From NCBI GenBank assembly GCA_002452695.1, contig DKFA01000089.1, positions 1 through 9,172 of the forward strand: 9,172 bases of DNA, given 5' to 3'. Positions 5,969-9,172 of this stretch are shown here, one piece after another; the stretch's first letter is position 1; the number at the start of each line of letters is the position of its first letter. The notes beneath the pieces are model-generated. The model ran no database searches. It had not been told where the DNA came from and saw only the letters and a program-made list of their open reading frames with translations. This DNA is from Dehalococcoidia bacterium UBA6808 (GTDB lineage: Bacteria > Chloroflexota > Dehalococcoidia > GIF9 > UBA5629). Made by a program: the position numbers and the translations under genes.

Positions 5969-6443
5969 ATGAAGCTTCCCCTGAAATTATCTCATAGCTT
6001 TTTATCCATATTGCTGGCCGCAGCTCTCATCACTATACCCGCCTGCTCCGGACATAACGCAGCCGAAACACGTCTCAGGGAGGTAATATCGGCGCCGCTT
6101 TCCCTTACGCTGCTGCACGTGGATGACACCAATTCCTTAGTTATCCCGCATGATGTCATGTTTAAATTCAACGATAACATCACCCTGACAAAGGTCGGCG
6201 GCTGGAGCCTGCTGATGGCTGCCAATATCGATATCTCGCGAGAACCCGCGCTGACAGGACTGTTCAAACCCTATACCGTGGTTGAATGTGGAGGAAGGTC
6301 ATCGTGCTCTCTCACCTGGGCTACAATACAATAACACCATCATCAAGGACATGGACGCCGTGGCAGACTACCTGCGTGTACAGAAAAATATCAGGAACAC
6401 CAATGACGAGCGGACCGTCATCCTCTCCACCGCCGTTAAGTAG
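5969..6443 (+). pseudogene. Remnant of a 5'-nucleotidase-like lipoprotein, deleted and frameshifted
   Basis: The gene keeps a good Shine-Dalgarno (AGGAG 5957-5961), ATG 5969 and a lipoprotein signal ending in IPAC at about residue 26. The following LTLLHVDDTNSLVIPHD resembles the first metal-binding strand of UshA-type phosphoesterases (usually with NDTHSH), but the key histidines are gone. The coding signal then jumps frames: FKPYTVVE is in the first frame, KVIVLSHLGYN (6295-6327) in the second, and NTIIKDMDAVADYLRVQ up to the TAG at 6441-6443 in the third. The first frame stops at 6332-6334. ACAAT is duplicated in tandem at 6323-6327 and 6328-6332; removing one copy restores LSHLGYNNTIIKDMDAVADYL without a stop. 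What is left could encode about 150 residues, against 500 or more for the family, so internal blocks have been lost. An alternative is a short 121-residue lipoprotein still being made. The family assignment rests on short motifs. Confidence 0.62.
6323..6332 (+). repeat. 5-bp tandem duplication ACAAT x2 causing a frameshift
   Basis: ACAAT occurs at 6323-6327 and again at 6328-6332. The reading frame that looks coding changes exactly here, and deleting one unit joins the two coding stretches. This is the signature of replication slippage, or less likely an assembly error. Confidence 0.6.
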
Positions 6444-6464
6444 ACCGCTTTAAACGGGGCAGGC

Positions 6465-7634
6465 GTGTATAGAGAAAACGACGACATAATTATCAACCTT
6501 ACGGTAACACAAAAGTGCTTCGCAGCCTGCAAAGGCTGCATCAACAGCACTTTGACATTTGCCGGGATGGATCAGGACGCACGTATTGCAACGCTGGAAT
6601 GCGACCCGGAGCGCGATGCTTTATTGGTTGCACGCATAGCCGAAAAATACCCGGACAGGCAGGTTATCGTCTGCTTTTACGGGGGCGAACCCTTCATCGA
6701 AGCGGGGCGCATGGAAAAAGTGCGGGCATTGTTGAACGCATCGCCTGCAGCAGGCCGTACCGCATACATGGTCTATTCCAACGGCGAGCTGATCGGCAAC
6801 GCGATCGAAAAATATCCTGACCTGATCAGGGACATCCGGCTTTACTCCATCTCCATCGACGGCAGCCGCCAACAGCATGAGCAGGCCAGGCCGGGCACCA
6901 GCCTGGCCAGGACCATCGATAGCCTGATCAAACTGCGCAAAGCGTCCGACGGCAGCGTGCTGGTCTGGAGCACACTGCGCGAGGAGCAGTCGCTGATGGA
7001 TTGCTTCCGGCAGTTTATCAGCATGCACCGGAACGGGCTTGCTGACCATTTCTTCTGGCATTTCGCCGATACCGGGCAGCCCTATGCAGATTTCAAGGTA
7101 TATTCAAAGCGTTACAGGGATGAGTTGGAGCAGGTCATGGAGCACTACGTCTCCTGGTTGTCGGACGGCGAAATACTGCCCATAGCTCACATCAACGAAC
7201 TGGTGCTTTACCTGCTGGAGGGGAAAAAGCGGGGGCATACCGCCTGCGCCGTGGAGTTGGCGCAGAACTACGACATACTGGGCGGCAGGGTATATGCATG
7301 TTCCGATCTGCCTCCTTCATTAGGAGCTTACGCCGCTGAAGGCGGCATAGACATCGCTCCGGCTACGCTGCAATCGCTGGTGTCCTACAGGGACAAGCTG
7401 GGTTGCCACAGCTGCAATATGTATTTTTACTGCGGAGGCCGCTGCCCTGTGCAGGCGCTGGCAGGCTCTCCGCAACGCACGGAGCAGATTTGTAAACTGA
7501 TCCACATCCACGTCAATACCGTCAAACAGCATACGGGTTATATCGGCAGGATGCTTAGCAAACATGGCATCACCCGACAGCAGGTATATGACCGGTCGGC
7601 TTTCATCGCCCGCTATACCGACGTAATCCCGTAG
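6465..7634 (+). CDS. Radical SAM protein with SPASM-like C-terminal cysteine cluster domain
   Basis: A 389-residue protein. The radical SAM motif CxxxCxxC is at C18, C22 and C25 (CFAACKGC), followed by the SAM-contacting GGEP at 73-76, YSNGELI at 104-110 and SISIDGS at 128-134. The C-terminal part has a seven-cysteine SPASM-like pattern: C261, C279, C314, C317, C323, C327 and C343, including CHSCNMYFYCGGRCP, which should bind one or two extra [4Fe-4S] clusters. This architecture is shared by sulfatase-maturing enzymes and peptide-modifying enzymes such as PqqE. GTG 6465 is the only usual start codon between the in-frame TAG at 6441 and the first cysteine; GGGG at 6456-6459 is a weak Shine-Dalgarno. 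No sulfatase gene or evident precursor peptide is in the window. It follows the decayed lipoprotein gene by 21 bases and may depend on that gene's promoter. Substrate unknown. Confidence 0.87.
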   Translation: MYRENDDIIINLTVTQKCFAACKGCINSTLTFAGMDQDARIATLECDPERDALLVARIAEKYPDRQVIVCFYGGEPFIEAGRMEKVRALLNASPAAGRTAYMVYSNGELIGNAIEKYPDLIRDIRLYSISIDGSRQQHEQARPGTSLARTIDSLIKLRKASDGSVLVWSTLREEQSLMDCFRQFISMHRNGLADHFFWHFADTGQPYADFKVYSKRYRDELEQVMEHYVSWLSDGEILPIAHINELVLYLLEGKKRGHTACAVELAQNYDILGGRVYACSDLPPSLGAYAAEGGIDIAPATLQSLVSYRDKLGCHSCNMYFYCGGRCPVQALAGSPQRTEQICKLIHIHVNTVKQHTGYIGRMLSKHGITRQQVYDRSAFIARYTDVIP

Positions 7635-7763
7635 TCTTATGATCGCTTAATCAAAATTTAACAACCGGTCTGCGGCCTTGATATGAAAAATGTGTTGCTT
7701 TAACCGCGTCTATGAATGTATCATAAAAGATAGGATAAGCATTTCCTGATAAAGGAGGTCAAC
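7635..7763. promoter_or_regulatory. Intergenic region with probable promoter at 7695-7724
   Basis: TTGCTT at 7695-7700 and TATCAT (5 of 6) at 7719-7724, 18 bp apart, could drive the next gene on the plus strand, with a start near 7731. No convincing intrinsic terminator for the radical SAM gene is seen; TGAT/ATCA at 7639-7652 makes only a 4-bp stem. Confidence 0.4.
7751..7759 (+). promoter_or_regulatory. Very strong ribosome binding site of the lysine-rich protein
   Basis: AAAGGAGGT is a near-full match to the anti-Shine-Dalgarno end of 16S rRNA, with 4 bases between it and the ATG at 7764. It suggests high expression. Confidence 0.7.
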
Positions 7764-8165
7764 ATGGCTACAAACAAAAAGGCTGCACCAAAAGCCAAGA
7801 AGACGATGAAAAAGAAGGAGGTGAAGGCGGAAAAGAATAAGCCTGAGAAAAAGACGACCAACACCGGGATCAGGAACAAGGACGACGCCCAGAGGGCGCT
7901 CCGGCATGTGCCCGATGAAAAGCGCTTCTACTGCCATGATGGCAGGATACTCAATAACATCTACGAACTGAAGAGCGCGCTGGACGAAATGCACGCCGAT
8001 ACTTACAACCATCATGTTACGGATGAAAAAAACGATTTCGCCCGCTGGGTAAAGGAAGTCCTGCTTGACGACAAGCTTTCGAATGAACTCGCGAAATGTA
8101 CCTGCGCCAAAGATGCTGCAGTAATAGTCTCAGAGAGAATAAGCTGGCTGCAGGCCAGGGCATAG
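7764..8165 (+). CDS. Lysine-rich tail plus DUF5752-like domain protein
   Basis: A 133-residue protein in two parts. Residues 1-30 hold 13 lysines with Ala, Pro and Thr, a histone-H1-like basic tail that suggests contact with nucleic acid or another polyanion. Residues about 54-130 form a compact domain with FYCHDGRILNNIYELKSAL, then YNHHV and NDFARWVKEVLLDDKLSNEL. This DGR...NIxELxxAL...HHV...NDFARWV pattern is what I remember of DUF5752, a small domain of unknown function found alone or attached to other proteins; the name is from memory and unverified. Two cysteines (C112, C114) form CTC. The Shine-Dalgarno is very strong and the gene stands alone, so it may be abundant. A nucleoid-associated or stress role would be a guess. 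Confidence 0.75.
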   Translation: MATNKKAAPKAKKTMKKKEVKAEKNKPEKKTTNTGIRNKDDAQRALRHVPDEKRFYCHDGRILNNIYELKSALDEMHADTYNHHVTDEKNDFARWVKEVLLDDKLSNELAKCTCAKDAAVIVSERISWLQARA

Positions 8166-8323
8166 CAAACCCGATAGATGATAATTCCGGCCGGGTGTAC
8201 AAATGCGGATTAGCATCAAAACTATTTTGATGTTAGACTATCATTCAGTGTCCTGCCGCCGGTTAAAGCAGTTTCTCAAAGGCCACGGCGGAAGCAGGCT
8301 TCAAAAAATACATATTACAGCCT
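8166..8323. other. Intergenic region with AT-rich hairpin
   Basis: This 158-base gap contains a hairpin at 8211-8235 (TAGCATCAAAA, loop CTA, TTTTGATGTTA; 11 pairs with one G-T) and the palindrome CCGGCCGG at 8187-8194. The hairpin is not followed by a T-run, so it is at best a weak terminator for the gene ending at 8165, or a protein-binding dyad. No promoter stands out. Confidence 0.4.
8211..8235. repeat. Inverted repeat, 11-bp stem with 3-base loop
   Basis: CATCAAAA (8214-8221) and TTTTGATG (8225-8232) are perfect complements around CTA; three further pairs (one G-T) extend the stem on both sides. It lies 46 bases past the stop of the lysine-rich protein. Confidence 0.45.
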
Positions 8324-9115
8324 ATGACTATTGCCTATAATCCCAAAGATGCTGCACTCGACACAGTGGCAATTATACTGATTCTGCTGCCGGAACCGGC
8401 CACAACGGCCATGGGCATTTCCCTGCTGGCACGACGCCGGGGTAAGAACACAACCGGACCACCTGAACTGGCCCACATTTACCACCATTATCCCGAATAT
8501 CACTACCGGGTTGAGAATATCAGGGGCAGGGAGATCACCTGGGAAGTGCGTGCATTTATGCCGGGACAGCTGCCCATGAGCAAACCCAACAAACCCGCAG
8601 TCAGTGCCAGGCCCAGGGAATACTCGATTTATGCCCCGACCCCGGCCTCTGCTTCATCTCAATCGACTACACGCAAACTGCCCCCCGGCGTCAAGGTTCA
8701 CCATGAGATTTACCGTCCTTCCCCCATTCCGCTGGCTGGACGCAATGTTTATATACCCGGCGAAACCATACATCATACTCTGAGGGAAGTCCCGCAGGGG
8801 CCTGCGGTTAACCGCAGGCAGCCCGCCGGACAAATCCATCACACGATCGAGAACAGCCCCGGATATATCAAGGCGCAGTCCGTCGGCATTCCTCAATCGA
8901 GGCCTAATATCATCCACCACACAATACAGGACTCCCCGGGGATGCAGCGCGGCAACCCTGCCAACATCGTCAAGCCCGTACACATTGTGGAACATCATGA
9001 GCTGAATAAGACGCAGTTCATCAACGTTAACGGGCGTCTGATCAGGGCGCCTTCACAATCCACACGCCGGCCTCAGATTACCGGCCGCAACCCAGATCCC
9101 CGCAGCGGGCGCTGA
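8324..9115 (+). CDS. Unrecognised Pro/His-rich repeat protein with PEP-CTERM-like N-terminal segment
   Basis: I do not recognise this 263-residue protein. Residues 11-36 are hydrophobic and include LPEPATTAMGISLLARRR (22-39), which closely resembles a PEP-CTERM sorting signal (PEP, hydrophobic stretch, Arg cluster) but lies near the N-terminus instead of the C-terminus; it could act as a membrane anchor. The rest is rich in Pro, His, Arg and Gln and looks disordered, with a loosely repeated His-His unit every 22-26 residues: HH at 126, 150, 172, 198 and 224. The best copies read IHHTLREVP, IHHTIENSPG and IHHTIQDSPG. Another HH is at 54 in a Tyr/His-rich patch. Metal binding or binding to a surface polymer are possible. 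The ATG at 8324 is the only usual start after an in-frame TAA at 8264-8266, and no Shine-Dalgarno precedes it. The repeats conserved at protein level argue that the frame is real. Confidence 0.65.
   Translation: MTIAYNPKDAALDTVAIILILLPEPATTAMGISLLARRRGKNTTGPPELAHIYHHYPEYHYRVENIRGREITWEVRAFMPGQLPMSKPNKPAVSARPREYSIYAPTPASASSQSTTRKLPPGVKVHHEIYRPSPIPLAGRNVYIPGETIHHTLREVPQGPAVNRRQPAGQIHHTIENSPGYIKAQSVGIPQSRPNIIHHTIQDSPGMQRGNPANIVKPVHIVEHHELNKTQFINVNGRLIRAPSQSTRRPQITGRNPDPRSGR
8800..8819. repeat. 20-bp perfect palindrome inside the His-His repeat gene
   Basis: GCCTGCGGTTAACCGCAGGC is its own reverse complement. Another CCGCAGG lies just upstream at 8792-8798, so CCGCAGG and its complement alternate three times between 8792 and 8818, and competing hairpins are possible. 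It encodes the residues around 159-166 of the host protein. Confidence 0.6.
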
Positions 9116-9172
9116 CCCTGCGGCAAAAATCAGGCCCGAAAGTATTTTTCGTTACAGCCCGGGTCGGTTTTA
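9116..9172. other. Right-edge non-coding tail
   Basis: This tail is 57 bases long. CCGCAG (9100-9105) can pair with CTGCGG (9118-9123) across the stop codon of the previous gene, with a 12-base loop, and an A-run follows rather than a T-run, so this is not a standard terminator. Nothing else is recognised. Confidence 0.3.

Noticed and set aside
8654..8998. Minus-strand 114-codon frame opposite the His-His repeat gene.
   Set aside because: The plus frame shows repeated protein motifs, which would be hard to explain if the minus strand were coding; the minus frame has no domain or ribosome binding site.
1..9172. CRISPR arrays, tRNA or rRNA genes, insertion sequences, integrase or attachment sites.
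   Set aside because: No regularly spaced repeats, cloverleaf-like GTTCRA patterns, transposase motifs or terminal inverted repeats were found when reading both strands.

Overview
The window is bacterial DNA with moderately high GC, dense coding, mostly plus-strand genes, Shine-Dalgarno sites of the AGGAGG type and sigma70-like promoters (TTGACA/TATAAT). Two or more proteins carry lipoprotein signal peptides, and two radical SAM enzymes point to an anaerobic or oxygen-avoiding lifestyle. The style would fit an uncultured Chloroflexota/Dehalococcoidia-type anaerobe, but that is an inference from gene content and I cannot confirm it from this sequence alone.

Layout. (1) Positions 1-664, minus strand: the N-terminal part of a TPR-repeat lipoprotein that runs off the left edge, with a promoter so close to its ATG that the mRNA is probably (nearly) leaderless. 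(2) 665-860: divergent intergenic region with promoters for both neighbours and a duplicated AGCATGCC motif. (3) 861-1916: an AIR-synthase/HypE/ThiL-superfamily ATP-binding enzyme of unknown substrate. (4) 1917-2146: intergenic region with phased A-tracts and a very good promoter whose -10 box lies in a perfect inverted repeat. (5) 2147-5928: a tight four-gene operon: lysine 2,3-aminomutase, two different ATP-grasp ligases of exactly the same length, and a small GNAT acetyltransferase. (6) 5969-6443: a decayed lipoprotein gene that looks like the shrunken remains of a 5'-nucleotidase-type phosphoesterase, with one frameshift explained by a 5-bp tandem duplication. (7) 6465-7634: a radical SAM protein with a cysteine-rich SPASM-like C-terminus. 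(8) 7764-8165: a small protein with a lysine-rich, histone-H1-like tail and a DUF5752-like domain. (9) 8324-9115: an unrecognised Pro/His-rich protein with a PEP-CTERM-like motif near its N-terminus and about five degenerate His-His repeats.

How the genes may work together. The best candidate for an undescribed system is the aminomutase/ligase/ligase/acetyltransferase operon. KamA should turn L-lysine into L-beta-lysine; the two ATP-grasp enzymes are of the type that join an amine to a carboxylate at the cost of ATP; the GNAT could acylate an amino group. Together they read as a short pathway to a beta-lysine-containing small peptide or conjugate (a compatible solute, cell-wall/lipid decoration or secondary metabolite). 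The downstream SPASM radical SAM gene could belong functionally but is separated by a pseudogene, and no precursor peptide was seen beside it. Chemistry and product are inferred, not shown.
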